Of a stretch of DNA of 64,000 nt, positions 16,821-27,000 are shown piece after piece. Made by a program: the position numbers and the translations under genes. Below the pieces are notes generated by a model that was not told where the DNA came from, ran no database searches, and worked only from the letters and a program-made list of their open reading frames with translations. This stretch comes from Lachnospiraceae bacterium UBA2864 (GTDB taxonomy: Bacteria > Bacillota > Clostridia > Lachnospirales > Lachnospiraceae). The stretch spans positions 286,875 to 350,874 of the forward strand of contig DEFA01000050.1 of the NCBI GenBank assembly GCA_002350525.1. Reading direction: 5' to 3'. How positions within the stretch are numbered: the stretch's first letter is position 1; every line of letters begins with the position of its first letter.

Positions 16821-19484
16821 TTATCTTATCGTTATGCCCTTTTCCTTAAGCGCTTCAAGCACACTGTCAACGGCAGCATTTACTTCTTCACCTGTAAGGT
16901 TTCTGTCGGCAGCTCTAAAGGAAAGTGCATAAGCTACGCTCTTCTTACCGTCAGCAATATTCTCGCCTTCATAAACATCGAAAAGTTCACACTTCTCAAG
17001 ATTATCTCCGGCACTTGCACGGATGATCTTCTCGATATCTCCTACGTAAATGTTCTTATCGCAGAGAAGAGCAAGATCCCTTGTACTTGCAGGATACTTA
17101 GCGATCTCAACATACTTGATATCGAAGTCCGCAAGCTCTGCGATCTTATCCATATTTATATCGGCGATATATGTATCACCCTTGATTCCGTAATTCTCGG
17201 CAACAACAGGATGAAGCTGCCCCAGATAACCGAGAACAACCTGGTCCTTCTTTGTTACGACTCTTGCCTGTCTTAATGTATGAAGGTATGGGTACTCTTC
17301 ATGTGAATAGTACTCAGTAGAAATGAATTCAACCTTATCGGCTATGTTAAGCTTCTCAAGAAGTTCCTCAACAACACCCTTCATAACGAAAAAGTCACCT
17401 TCGCCGTACATACCGATGGCAAGACGTGCTGCCTCTGTAAGAGGAAGATCGTTTTCACGTCCCTCTTCCGTAGGCTTAACAGGCCATGTTGCATCAGGAA
17501 GATATACTGTTCCAAGCTCATACAAACGTACGTTCTTGTTTCTTCTTCCTGAGTTTGTTCCCAGTGATGTAAGAAGTCCGTTGAGAAGAGTTGTTCTCAT
17601 GCACTTAAAATCCTCTCCGAGAGGATTGATGATTTCAATTGCATTTCTTACAGGGCTTCCTTCTGGGATGAGAAGCTTATCGAATACCTTGCGGCTCTCG
17701 AAGCTGTAGGTCATACCCTGTGAGAATCCGTTCTCTTCAACGATAGCTCTTGCTATACGATTAATCGACTCTTCGTAAGAGATCCCGCCGATACCGCCGT
17801 TGGTTGTAGGTACGGTTGAAGGAATCTTGTCATATCCATGGATACGTGCAATCTCTTCGGCAAGATCTGCCATGCAGTGAAGATCCTGTCTGTATGTAGG
17901 AACGGTAAGTGTATTTGAAGCCTTATCATATGTGAGTCCCAGTCTTCCGAAGATCTCAAGCTGCTCATCTACAGCGATATCAAGACCGAGAAGGCTGTTC
18001 ATTCTTTCAGGCTCAAAAGGAAGTGTCCATGGGTCAACCGGTGCAGGATATACATCAACCTCACCCTCAAGAACTTCTCCGCAGCCAAGCTCCTGAATAA
18101 GCTGTACGGCTCTTGTTATAGCGAGTTCTGCAAGATTCGGGTCAAGTCCCTTGTTGAACTTAGCAGATGAATCTGTTGAAATACCATGACGTCTCTCTGA
18201 CTTACGAATGTTGTTACCCTCGAAGCAGGCAGCCTCGAATAAAATGTATGGAAGTTCCTTTGTCTCAAGTGGGATCATGGAATTCTTTCCACCCTTGATT
18301 CCCGCAAGAGCAACCGGCTTAACGCTGTCACAGATCATGAGTGTATCCGTATCAAGTGTAAGCTCCTCATCATGAAGAGTTGTGAACTTCTCACCCTCTG
18401 CAGCGCGTCTTACTACGATCTTTCCCCCCTCAAGAGTTGAAAGGTCAAAAGCATGCATCGGCTGACCGAGTTCTTCCATAACGTAATTCGTTATATCTAC
18501 TATATTATTGATCGCATTTATGCCTCTGCTGCGAAGTCTCTGCTGCAGCCAGAGAGGTGAAGGACCGATCTTTACATTTCTTACAACACGTCCGATATAT
18601 CTCTTGCAGAGATCTGGTGCCTCGATCTCAACAGCAATCTTATCGGAGCTCTTCTCGTCCTTTACTTCGTTAAGGGAAGCCTTCATCTTCTCAAGATCGA
18701 ACTTTCCTTCCGGATCAAATGCAACGCCGTATGTAGCAGCAGCCTCTCTTGCCATACCGAGAACCGAGAAACAGTCAACACGGTTTGAAGTGATCTCATA
18801 CTCGATATTTGCATCATTAAGACCAAGCTTTGCTGTAGCATCATCGCCCGGCTTAAGATCCATAAGAGCCGCCTCTTCATCTGTGAAGATATATACTCCG
18901 TCCTTATCTCCCGGATACAGATTTCCGTCAGCACCGATCTCTTCGATGGCACACATCATACCTGCCGAAGGAACTCCTCTCAGTTTACCCTTCTTGATCT
19001 TTCCGTCCTTAGGTGACAGATCTTCACCTGTATGAACGTTATATACTGCTGTACCACCGTCAAGGACAGTCGGTGTGTAAACAGGCTTATCGGCACCGTT
19101 CTCGCCGAACTTGTAAGGATTAAGCTTTATGATGTTAGGTGCACCTGTTACGATCTGAACGATTCCGTTCTCGTCCTGACCTGCTTCAACAGTGTGTCCT
19201 ACATTTACCTGACACACAACAAGTCTGTCGGCATCAGGATGAGAAGCAACTTCCATAACCTGACCGATCACCACACGTGACAGTCTTGCGCCTGTAGGCT
19301 TCTTGAAATACTTTGTAACTCTCTCAACATGAGAACCTGACAGAGTGATCCTGTCCGCGAACTCATCAACAGCCTTATCGAGGCCTTCATACTCCAGGAT
19401 ATCCTTTCCTGCATCATCTGTATCATATTCCGGGAAAGGAAGATCCGGAACTATATTCTTCAACCACATTACCGGTGTATCCAT
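16821..19484 (-). CDS. pheT: Phenylalanine-tRNA ligase, beta subunit
   Basis: The 887-residue subunit of the alpha2-beta2 synthetase is somewhat longer than the usual ~800. Visible parts: an N-terminal extended segment, an EMAP-type tRNA-binding domain (~45-200; VVIGQVMEVASHPDADRLVVCQV), the B3/4 editing domain (RYIGRVVRNVKIGPSP onward), B5 (~460-540), a catalytic-like core and a C-terminal ferredoxin-fold anticodon domain (ending around KYPASTRDLALLCD..). Insertions around 75-100 explain the extra length. It follows pheS after 216 bases of repeat-like spacer and ends with the terminator at 16692-16723. Confidence 0.97.
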   Translation of the reverse strand: MDTPVMWLKNIVPDLPFPEYDTDDAGKDILEYEGLDKAVDEFADRITLSGSHVERVTKYFKKPTGARLSRVVIGQVMEVASHPDADRLVVCQVNVGHTVEAGQDENGIVQIVTGAPNIIKLNPYKFGENGADKPVYTPTVLDGGTAVYNVHTGEDLSPKDGKIKKGKLRGVPSAGMMCAIEEIGADGNLYPGDKDGVYIFTDEEAALMDLKPGDDATAKLGLNDANIEYEITSNRVDCFSVLGMAREAAATYGVAFDPEGKFDLEKMKASLNEVKDEKSSDKIAVEIEAPDLCKRYIGRVVRNVKIGPSPLWLQQRLRSRGINAINNIVDITNYVMEELGQPMHAFDLSTLEGGKIVVRRAAEGEKFTTLHDEELTLDTDTLMICDSVKPVALAGIKGGKNSMIPLETKELPYILFEAACFEGNNIRKSERRHGISTDSSAKFNKGLDPNLAELAITRAVQLIQELGCGEVLEGEVDVYPAPVDPWTLPFEPERMNSLLGLDIAVDEQLEIFGRLGLTYDKASNTLTVPTYRQDLHCMADLAEEIARIHGYDKIPSTVPTTNGGIGGISYEESINRIARAIVEENGFSQGMTYSFESRKVFDKLLIPEGSPVRNAIEIINPLGEDFKCMRTTLLNGLLTSLGTNSGRRNKNVRLYELGTVYLPDATWPVKPTEEGRENDLPLTEAARLAIGMYGEGDFFVMKGVVEELLEKLNIADKVEFISTEYYSHEEYPYLHTLRQARVVTKKDQVVLGYLGQLHPVVAENYGIKGDTYIADINMDKIAELADFDIKYVEIAKYPASTRDLALLCDKNIYVGDIEKIIRASAGDNLEKCELFDVYEGENIADGKKSVAYALSFRAADRNLTGEEVNAAVDSVLEALKEKGITIR

Positions 19485-19554
19485 AATTTATCTCCTTAAT
19501 TAAATTATATACTCCACATATAGCGGAACTCCGATTTTATATTTCACAGTCCGG

Positions 19555-19690
19555 GAGCAGGTGCGTGCATTCGCACGGTCATCTTTCGCTTCACTCAGGA
19601 TTCTTGCCATCGCTCTGCGATTCCAAGAACTTTTGCAGAGGCGTATTCACGCGTCATCCTGTCACGGACGTCCGTAAGTATCTGATCTCA
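19555..19690. repeat. GC-rich palindromic spacer between pheS and pheT
   Basis: No ORF of interest. It holds a string of short inverted repeats: GTGCGTGCATTCGCAC, TTCTTGCCATCGCTCTGCGATTCCAAGAA (partly paired), and the perfect palindrome ACGGACGTCCGT. The last string with its flank (CGGACGTCCGTAA) recurs at about 8986-8998 before the argC stop, and TTCGCTTCACTCAGG resembles the unit at 7556/7707. It looks like dispersed intergenic repeat material lying inside an operon. Confidence 0.55.
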
Positions 19691-19700
19691 TTTAACTAAA

Positions 19701-20876
19701 TTAAAACTGCTCCAGGAACCTGATATCATTCTCATACAGGAGTCTCATATCCGCAATCTCATACTTAAGAAGCGCAACTCTCTCAAGTCCGATACCGAAC
19801 GCGAAGCCTGTATAAACAGGAGCATCAGGATTACTCTTATCATTGATGCCGCACATTTCAAGGACATCCGGATGAACCATTCCGCATCCGAGGATCTCGA
19901 TCCATCCTGAACTCTTACATGCTGTACAAGCACAGTCAACTTCACGGCGGATAAGCTTTCCGTTCTCCTTAACCTCTTCCATCTTCTTTACTCGGCCTGT
20001 TCCATGGCACTTGAAGCAGGTTACATCAACCTCTGCCGAAGGCTCCGTGAATGGGAAATGATGCGGACGAAGCTTTGTCTTTGTATCCGGTCCGAAGAAT
20101 TCTTTTGCAAACTGATCAAGTGTTCCCTTAAGGTCTGCCATTGTAACGTTCTCGCCGATAACAAGTCCCTCAACCTGATGGAATGAAGGGCTGTGTGTTG
20201 CATCCACCTCATCCGAACGGAATACTCTACCCGGGGAGATAAGCTTGATAGGAAGGCTTCTTTCAGGGAATCCCTTGGATGTTTCCTTAAGACGTCCTGC
20301 TGCAAGCATTACTCTTGCCTGAACAGATGATGTCTGGGTACGAAGCACGATATCATCCTCTGTCTTCTCACCGCGTGACTCATCATGTCTGCTTATATAA
20401 AATGTATCCTGCTCGTCCTTTGCAGGATGATCTTCCGGAATGTTGAGAAGTTTGAAGTTCATTCTGTCGTACTCAATCTCCGGTCCTTCGACAACCTCAT
20501 AACCCATTCCGATAAATACTCTCTCAAGGTCCTCAAGAGCTATCTGATTAGGATGTTTATGGCCTCGCTGTACTCTTGTTCCCGGTCTTGTAACATCCAG
20601 CCACTCGGTCTGCATCTTCTTCTCAATGACCTTAGCCTTGAGTTCCTGCTTCTTGTCTGTGATGAGTGCTTCAAGAGCATCTCTTACAGTATTGACCATC
20701 TGACCTACGCGCGGTCTCTCTTCCGGCGCCACATCCTTCATACTTTTAAGGATGTTTGTAAGTTCACCCTTCTTACCGAGCACTGATACTCTGATCTCAT
20801 CCAGTGCCTCAGGAGTAAGCGAATCAGCTATACGCTTCTCAGCTTCTACCTTGATCTTCTCAAGCATTTCCTTCAT
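19701..20876 (-). CDS. pheS: Phenylalanine-tRNA ligase, alpha subunit
   Basis: The 391-residue catalytic subunit makes Phe-AMP and transfers Phe to tRNA. The coiled-coil N-terminus spans ~1-85. Class II motifs are seen as motif 2 (ISPGRVFRSDEVDATHSPSF) and motif 3 (GFAFGIGLERVALLKY). It is longer than the ~340-residue Bacillus form because of a Cys-rich insertion near 285-325 (CFKCHGTG ... CACTACKSSG) that could bind zinc, inserted before WIEILGCGMVHPDV. Start ATG has AGGAGG. Expression is governed by the T-box leader at 21066-21357. Confidence 0.97.
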   Translation of the reverse strand: MKEMLEKIKVEAEKRIADSLTPEALDEIRVSVLGKKGELTNILKSMKDVAPEERPRVGQMVNTVRDALEALITDKKQELKAKVIEKKMQTEWLDVTRPGTRVQRGHKHPNQIALEDLERVFIGMGYEVVEGPEIEYDRMNFKLLNIPEDHPAKDEQDTFYISRHDESRGEKTEDDIVLRTQTSSVQARVMLAAGRLKETSKGFPERSLPIKLISPGRVFRSDEVDATHSPSFHQVEGLVIGENVTMADLKGTLDQFAKEFFGPDTKTKLRPHHFPFTEPSAEVDVTCFKCHGTGRVKKMEEVKENGKLIRREVDCACTACKSSGWIEILGCGMVHPDVLEMCGINDKSNPDAPVYTGFAFGIGLERVALLKYEIADMRLLYENDIRFLEQF

Positions 20877-20925
20877 TCTGATTTCCTCCTATAATATTCG
20901 CATTTCGCTTCGCTTCATGCTCATG

Positions 20926-21066
20926 ATGCGTATTCGCCAAAGTCCCATATCTGCTTTCAGCAGATATGCATGGATAAATACATTATGCTCTTGCACGTAA
21001 ACGTGCGAGCGTATGTTTTATCCATGCATATGCTTCGCATATGGGACATTGGCTCACTAAACGCAC
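20926..21066. repeat. 140-base palindromic element between the T-box terminator and pheS
   Basis: The two halves of this stretch are imperfect reverse complements, meeting near 20999. The left half runs GTCCCATAT..ATGCATGGATAAA and the right half TTTATCCATGCATATG..ATATGGGAC. Each half holds its own small hairpin (ATATCTGCTTTCAGCAGATAT and CATATGCTTCGCATATG), and the centre pairs CTTGCACG with CGTGCGAG. A four-way cruciform is possible. It is non-coding and sits in the pheS leader after the attenuator. Confidence 0.75.
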
Positions 21067-21357
21067 AAAAAGTCCCTGCATCAGATTCCTCTGATGCAGG
21101 GACGAATAATCCGTGGTACCACCCTGATTCCGCGATCCTGATTCAAGCCGCGACTCTCATTAGGAGTTTAACGTTCTCCAACGTTCCAAACTACGCAGCA
21201 TATGCCTTCATATGGAAAGCTCCGGTGTGAAGATGATGTATAGCTCTGTCCGATAGGGCTTTCAGCCGGTGACCCCACCTCTCTGTTGACGAATGAGACT
21301 TTAACAGCCTCTCTATACACTTGTTGCACCATCTAAGCATGTTCTCTGTTTATTTAT
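21066..21357 (-). ncRNA. T-box riboswitch (tRNA-Phe sensing) of pheST
   Basis: The conserved T-box string GGGTGGTACCACGG lies at 21124-21111 on the minus strand. A 14-bp terminator hairpin (21103-21072) and a T-run (21070-21067) follow directly. Stem I is visible upstream (AGAGAGG, GGTCACCGGCTGAAAGCC). A TTC triplet at 21231-21229, followed by A, fits a Phe specifier codon. Uncharged tRNA-Phe should stabilise the antiterminator and let transcription reach pheS. Confidence 0.92.
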
Positions 21358-21363
21358 TGTGAT

Positions 21364-21392
21364 ATTATGACTTAACGCTCACTCAAAGTCAA
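21364..21392 (-). promoter_or_regulatory. Promoter of the pheST T-box leader
   Basis: TTGACT (21392-21387), a 17-base spacer and CATAAT (21369-21364) are found on the minus strand. This places the start of transcription near 21357, just before stem I. Confidence 0.7.
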
Positions 21393-21409
21393 GTAGGAAT
21401 TTTAATTCA

Positions 21410-22399
21410 TTAAAATCTTTCAACTTCGATTCCCAAAGGTTCGCATACCTTCTTCAGCTTATCGATATCCGATGTCATAACCGTCATTTTCTTAAGGTTC
21501 GGGAACTGCTTTAACTCGGCTTCGCTTAACTTATCTATGTAAAAGCGTTCATCTTCACCGTCCCAACACGGTGCAATATTCAAATAAATATTATTGCCGC
21601 CGTCCATAAGGATACGTTCTACCTTTTCGGCCATACTTACGGGAATCGGAAGTTCCTTGAAGAAATTCACCGCTCCTCTTACATTTTTAATTGTATCCAG
21701 ATTCCACTTTGCCTTCTTGAATTTTGCATAATCGTAAATGTCGAAATACGGCTTCAGTACCTCCTGCTCATACATCAGCTCCTGGATCACCGCAAGCTTG
21801 AAATTGAAGTTGTCGAAAAACAGACACTCCTCATCAGGCTGTTCGATATTATAGTTTTCGGTACTTTTCGGTCTTCTCGGTTTGAAAGAAATGATTACAT
21901 TTTTCAGGAGTCGATCACCGTCGTAATTCGGATCCGCATCTTCACCTCTTATATATGCTCCCACATGAGCAAATTCACTTTCTCCTTCGGAATTCGTCAC
22001 ATATGCCTGATAGCATCCGTAATAATTATTGAAGTATTTGTTTTCAGGCTGATATCCGCGAAAAGTCAGATTACCCTTATATAAGCCGTGAGGATAATAA
22101 TCCGGATCTTTATGTTTACGCATATCCTGCAGCAGATCCTGTTTATCATTAACATATAAAGAAACAGATGTTATCTTATGTTCTTCATCTATATATGCTT
22201 TCTGTTTTTTTAAATACATCGGAGAATTCTGATCCTCAAAGATCATCCCCTGATCATCGTACATATACAAAGTTCCCCAGTCTTCTACCAGCACACGGGA
22301 AGCCTCACCCATTACCGACTTAACCTCTTCATATGACATCGGGAATCGGAGTTCCTTACCGTCAATAGTTATCTCATAATTCAAAATATCAATATGCAT
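21410..22399 (-). CDS. Uncharacterised 329-residue protein
   Basis: I do not recognise a named family with confidence. There is no signal peptide or membrane segment, so it is probably cytoplasmic. The first ~95 residues (EITIDGKELRFPMSYEEVKS, then a WGTLYMYDDQGM segment) form one beta-rich unit. The C-terminal ~140 residues start around FDNFNFKLAVIQELMYEQ and end in an alpha/beta unit with LSEAELKQFPNLKKM. Two-domain proteins of this look are often listed as DUFs, some near polymorphic toxin immunity genes; no toxin is seen here. It is single, divergent from the DHH gene, with an AGGAG site before the ATG. Confidence 0.75.
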   Translation of the reverse strand: MHIDILNYEITIDGKELRFPMSYEEVKSVMGEASRVLVEDWGTLYMYDDQGMIFEDQNSPMYLKKQKAYIDEEHKITSVSLYVNDKQDLLQDMRKHKDPDYYPHGLYKGNLTFRGYQPENKYFNNYYGCYQAYVTNSEGESEFAHVGAYIRGEDADPNYDGDRLLKNVIISFKPRRPKSTENYNIEQPDEECLFFDNFNFKLAVIQELMYEQEVLKPYFDIYDYAKFKKAKWNLDTIKNVRGAVNFFKELPIPVSMAEKVERILMDGGNNIYLNIAPCWDGEDERFYIDKLSEAELKQFPNLKKMTVMTSDIDKLKKVCEPLGIEVERF

Positions 22400-22485
22400 A
22401 CCTGTCTCCTCTTTTCGATTTCAACGCTTTCAACAGCAATATATTATCACATCTCAAGACTTTTCTTCTACAGCATGTTAGTTCT

Positions 22486-22514
22486 TTGACACAGTGATTT
22501 GCATATAGTAAAAT
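22486..22514 (+). promoter_or_regulatory. Promoter of the DHH phosphoesterase gene
   Basis: TTGACA (22486-22491), 17 bases, then TAAAAT (22509-22514), about 40 bases before the start codon. Confidence 0.75.
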
Positions 22515-22554
22515 AACCCTATGGGTTAAAATGTACTATTCAGGGAGGGTTACG

Positions 22555-24069
22555 ATGAAGCTGAATGAGCTCTTGAAATTTAATGATATTGTTATCCAGT
22601 GCCATGACAATCCGGATGCGGATGCACTGGCTTCGGGCTTTGCACTTTACTGGTATTTTTTACAGAATGACAAAAAGCCCATTTTTATATACAGCGGTAA
22701 AAACCGTATACATAAGAGCAATCTTATGATCATGCTCGACGAGCTGAATATTCCTGTTTCTTATGTCGAGAAGCTGGACCGCCGTCCCGAGCTTCTCGTA
22801 ACTGTCGACTGTCAGTACGGTCAAAAGAATGTTACGACCTGTGAAGCCGATAATATAGCTGTAATCGACCATCATCAGTTAACCGTAAATATTCCGGAAC
22901 TGTCTGAGATAAGAAGCAATATAGGAAGCTGTTCCACTATCATATGGGATATGCTCCGTGCCGAAGGCTATAACCTTATGTACGAGAAAAATGTATCCAC
23001 CGCCCTTTACTACGGTCTTTTTACCGATACAAACCGTTTCTCGGAAATATCTCATCCGCTTGACAGAGATATGATGGACTCTCTTAATGTAAATCACAGT
23101 CTCATAACAGAGATGAGTAATTCCAACATTTCCCTTGATGAACTTATGATAACCGGAAGAGCCATTCTCGGTTATGACTATTACGAAGATTATAAATATC
23201 TGATCATACGTGCCGAGAAATGTGATCCTAACATTCTCGGTGTTATCAGTGACTTCTCTATGGAGACAGCCGGAGTCGATGTATGCCTTGCATACTATGA
23301 ATCTCCTGAGGAGATCAAGCTTTCCGTCAGAAGCTGTACCAAAGAGATTCACGCCAACGAGGTTGCCGTACATCTTACAGCCGGTGTCGGAGGAGGTGGC
23401 GGCCATATCAGAAAAGCCGGCGGTTCCATACGTCCCGAGAAGCTTGTCGAAGCAAAAGAATACAACACCTCCGTAGAGGAAAATCTCAGAGTTAAAGAAT
23501 TCTTCAAGGCACGACTTGACGAATATTTAAAGAGATACGAGATCATCTATGCCAAAGATACGATTATGGATATATCCGAAATGAAAAAATACGAGAAGCT
23601 CCCACAGGAACTCGGCTATGTTAAGCTCACCGATGTTTTCCCGGTAAACACCATGCTGGAGATCAGAACACTCGAAGGCGATATCAACATGAGGCTTAAC
23701 GAGGATAAGTATCTTATGATCGGTATCGAGGGTGAGATCTATCCTATCGCCAAAGAGAAACTTAACACAAGCTACCAGCCTACGGGAAAGCCTTACCGGA
23801 GAACCTTTGAATATGAGCCAAGTGTTACTGATGTATTCACCGGAGAGAAGAAAAGCGTCCTTGTTTATGCAAAAGGCATTATAAGCACAGGCAGATCGCG
23901 CATATACGCAAAACCCCTTGATCGATACATCAAACTCTTCACTTCATGGGATGAAGAGAAATACTACGCCGGAGTACCGGGGGATTATATTGCTTTCAGA
24001 GAAGACGATCCACATGACATTTATATAATAAACAGCCGGCTTTTCGACCGGCTGTATAAAGAAGTATGA
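22555..24069 (+). CDS. DHH/DHHA1 phosphoesterase with an extra C-terminal domain
   Basis: I start at ATG 22555, directly after GGGAGGG, rather than the in-frame ATG 24 bases earlier. Of 504 residues, ~1-310 are a NrnA/DHH-type phosphodiesterase: H17, D21 and D23 in CHDNPDADALASG, D85 in VDCQ and DHH at 105-107 bind two metals. The DHHA1 part ends in GGGGGHIRKAGG. Relatives degrade nanoRNA, pAp or cyclic dinucleotide products. Residues ~320-504 form a second domain I cannot assign; it contains TDVFPVNTMLEIRTLEGD and ends on the gene's last codons. The gene is tail to tail with the TIR gene, 7 bases apart. Confidence 0.85.
   Translation: MKLNELLKFNDIVIQCHDNPDADALASGFALYWYFLQNDKKPIFIYSGKNRIHKSNLMIMLDELNIPVSYVEKLDRRPELLVTVDCQYGQKNVTTCEADNIAVIDHHQLTVNIPELSEIRSNIGSCSTIIWDMLRAEGYNLMYEKNVSTALYYGLFTDTNRFSEISHPLDRDMMDSLNVNHSLITEMSNSNISLDELMITGRAILGYDYYEDYKYLIIRAEKCDPNILGVISDFSMETAGVDVCLAYYESPEEIKLSVRSCTKEIHANEVAVHLTAGVGGGGGHIRKAGGSIRPEKLVEAKEYNTSVEENLRVKEFFKARLDEYLKRYEIIYAKDTIMDISEMKKYEKLPQELGYVKLTDVFPVNTMLEIRTLEGDINMRLNEDKYLMIGIEGEIYPIAKEKLNTSYQPTGKPYRRTFEYEPSVTDVFTGEKKSVLVYAKGIISTGRSRIYAKPLDRYIKLFTSWDEEKYYAGVPGDYIAFREDDPHDIYIINSRLFDRLYKEV
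24032..24055 (-). terminator. Terminator of the TIR gene embedded in the DHH coding end
   Basis: ACAGCCGG and CCGGCTGT form an 8-bp GC-rich stem around an 8-base loop. On the minus strand it is followed by TTATTATAT. It falls within the last codons of the opposite-strand DHH gene (residues NSRLFDRLY), so one segment serves as coding sequence and probable terminator. Confidence 0.6.
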
Positions 24070-24076
24070 TTAAGTT

Positions 24077-27000
24077 TTAATTATCTTCGATTCCGTATAA
24101 GGATTTCTGCGCTTCGGTCAGTTCCTGCCCTTGCAGGATATCCTTTGCTTTCTCTATCAGTTCTTCTGTAGAGTAATGCTCAAAGTAACCGATCTGCTTT
24201 ACACCTGTTTTAGGGGACGATAAGGAAATGAATCTGTCAGTTGCTTTATCGTGCCCTAAACAGAAATCTATACATGCAATCTCGTACCAGTTTTCGATAT
24301 CGAAAATATTGACTGTCTGCTCTGCTGATACATACAGCAGATTCTTTTCGTAATCCACTTCGAATTCACATTGATATGAATCCCCAAGATTATTATCCGT
24401 AAATTCGGATTTACTTATAAAACTTCCGTCCACATCGGAATATCTGTAAAGCGATCCATCCGAATAAACTACTACTATTTCGGTTTCTCCGCTTATCGGA
24501 TTCTTTACAAATGTCATGCCCAACGGAATAACACCCGGACATCTGATAGGAAAGCTTACCGTACCGTTTGAATTCACAAGTAGTATAAGCTTTGTATCCG
24601 TTATCAGGAATCTTCCCGTATCTTCTTCTTTTGAAAAATATAAAGTCTTATCCCAGAATTCCGGAAGCTTCACATCTATGATATCTCCCGTTTCGGTATC
24701 AAGCATGATATCTCCGTAATCATTAGGTATATACACGCGCTTACATCCCGGATAAAACATCGGAGCTACCGTACCGTACAGCCCCTTATCCGATACGGAA
24801 AAATCTGCGGTAACCTTCATGTTCGTATCATACACTGACATCACCGTATCCCATGATTCTCCGCTGTGCATATAGAATATTTTTCCGTCTCTGAAGCATG
24901 AAGCCGTCTTCATGTTGAAATTATCATCCGTAAGCTTCATACTTTCAGCCTGTCCGTTTTTAATCTTTATGCTGAGAAGATAATTGCCGTCATCGTGCGA
25001 TTCTACCATATACAGATAGTCTTTATCGGATCCCAATATGAATCTTCCCAAAGAATAATTGCTGTCCGGCTTATACTGTGATACCGTTTCAAAATCGCCC
25101 AGGCTGAAAATGTTGATATACTCCTCTTCATCCTTTTCGGATTCAATAACAAGTACATTTTCATCTTTATACCAGTCTATGGTACCGTTAAACTCGAGTC
25201 CGTGCTTAAACTCCGTCCAGTTATGATCATATTCGAGTAAACCATAGAAGATGATCTCATTTCCCTGGGACTTAAGTATATAAACACCCTTATCGATAGC
25301 AACCTTTTTAATCTCATCCGTAAAGTAATGGCGTCCTATCAGTGCGTCTTTTCCCTGATTCGGATTCGGATAGAAGTATCCGCCTTCTTCGGAAATGTAC
25401 AGCGGATATCCGTTACCGTCATTATCGCTTATATGAACTATGGAATCATTTGCATTATGCGTAAACAGGCACTCACCCGTCTCGATATCGTACATACTCG
25501 CGATATTTCCGGAATAATATGCCACACTGTTTGTCTTTGGAAGATAGAAGAATTCACTGTTGATCATAACATCATTGCTTGAAAACTCCGATGTCCAGTG
25601 CACACTCATATCAGCCGGATTAATGCAGTTAATGTTATAATAGTCCGTAGAGAGAAGAGAAATATCTCCGAATGACATATTCGAATTCGTTCGTACGTCG
25701 GAATCCGAGTACATAAGTCTCGTATCATCCACCCAGTAGATATCTTTAATATAATTCGACGTCGCTTCGGTAAGCTTTAACTTATCGGTTTTAAGATCTA
25801 ATATACCGACTGCATAATCCATATAATTCATACCTGCTATGATGGCAATGCGTGTATTATCAGGCGAAAGAGCAAATTTGTACACTACGCCCGTTCCCCA
25901 GGTATCACCTATGGTAAACGGATGTTTCTTTATTAGGGTTCCGTTAACCTCACTGTACTCGCTGAAGAAGTCTTCACCGTTTTCCCTTGTTTCCAGAATG
26001 AATGAATCCGAGGTTGTGAGAACGGCCTCTTCTCCCGAGAAACGTAATCCGTCCCCTTTGGCAGACCATGCAACACTTCCGTCTCTTGCGCTGTATGCTG
26101 TCATCTTCTCATCACCCCAGACCAGAAGATAACCGTTTGAAAGATACTTTATCCCCGATATGCCGTATGCTCCGGGTTCCATGTCGATAATCTTCTCATG
26201 GCTCGAGGTGCTCCACATTGTCACTGAACCCGCACTGTCAAATGCCGCAAGGGTTCTCCCGTCCGGTGCGATCTCAAAGCTCTTAATCTCCGCAGGCATG
26301 GCATAATTCCATGCAGCAAAAATATTATCATTAATATCCGGAACATATGCCAGAGTCGCATCCGTTACGGCGCGGACCGCCTCGGGAGTTTCCGGACGAT
26401 CATCCTTTTCATCCTTCGGAAGTGCCTCAATCGCCAACTGAAGCGCGGTTATACGCTGCTCATTATCCAGCATGTTCATGGATTCATTAGCCAGATACTT
26501 GGACTGATTCTTAAGCGAATTAAGGTAGTTCATCTTGATCTGTCTGCGGCTGTAGAACATGTATGCACTGAAACCGGCCGCACAAAGTGTAACTGCCGCT
26601 GAGATAATACCCATTCTTCTCATGGCATACTGTCTGCGTCGGTTCATAAGCTCATCATAAGAGCATCCGATTATGGCACTGGCAAGACGCGGCAGTTCTA
26701 CCTTCTTCGCTTTGGAAAAAGGCATTCGAAAATCGCAGGAAAGCGGCTCGATATCATATCGTACCGGTGTCATCCTTCCTGTTTCGTCTGTTATATATCG
26801 TTCATCGTATTGAAGTATCTCCGGAATAACCTCATACGGATCTTCACCGTCAACCAGAACCGTAAGTATCTGATTCTTCGTGTGATTCCTTAGGAAGAAT
26901 TCTATCTCCCTTTGAACCCATATGGATTCTTTGGTACTTGTGGAACATATTACGATAAGGTAATCGGAAACTTCCAAAGCATGAGATATGGTATCCGTAA

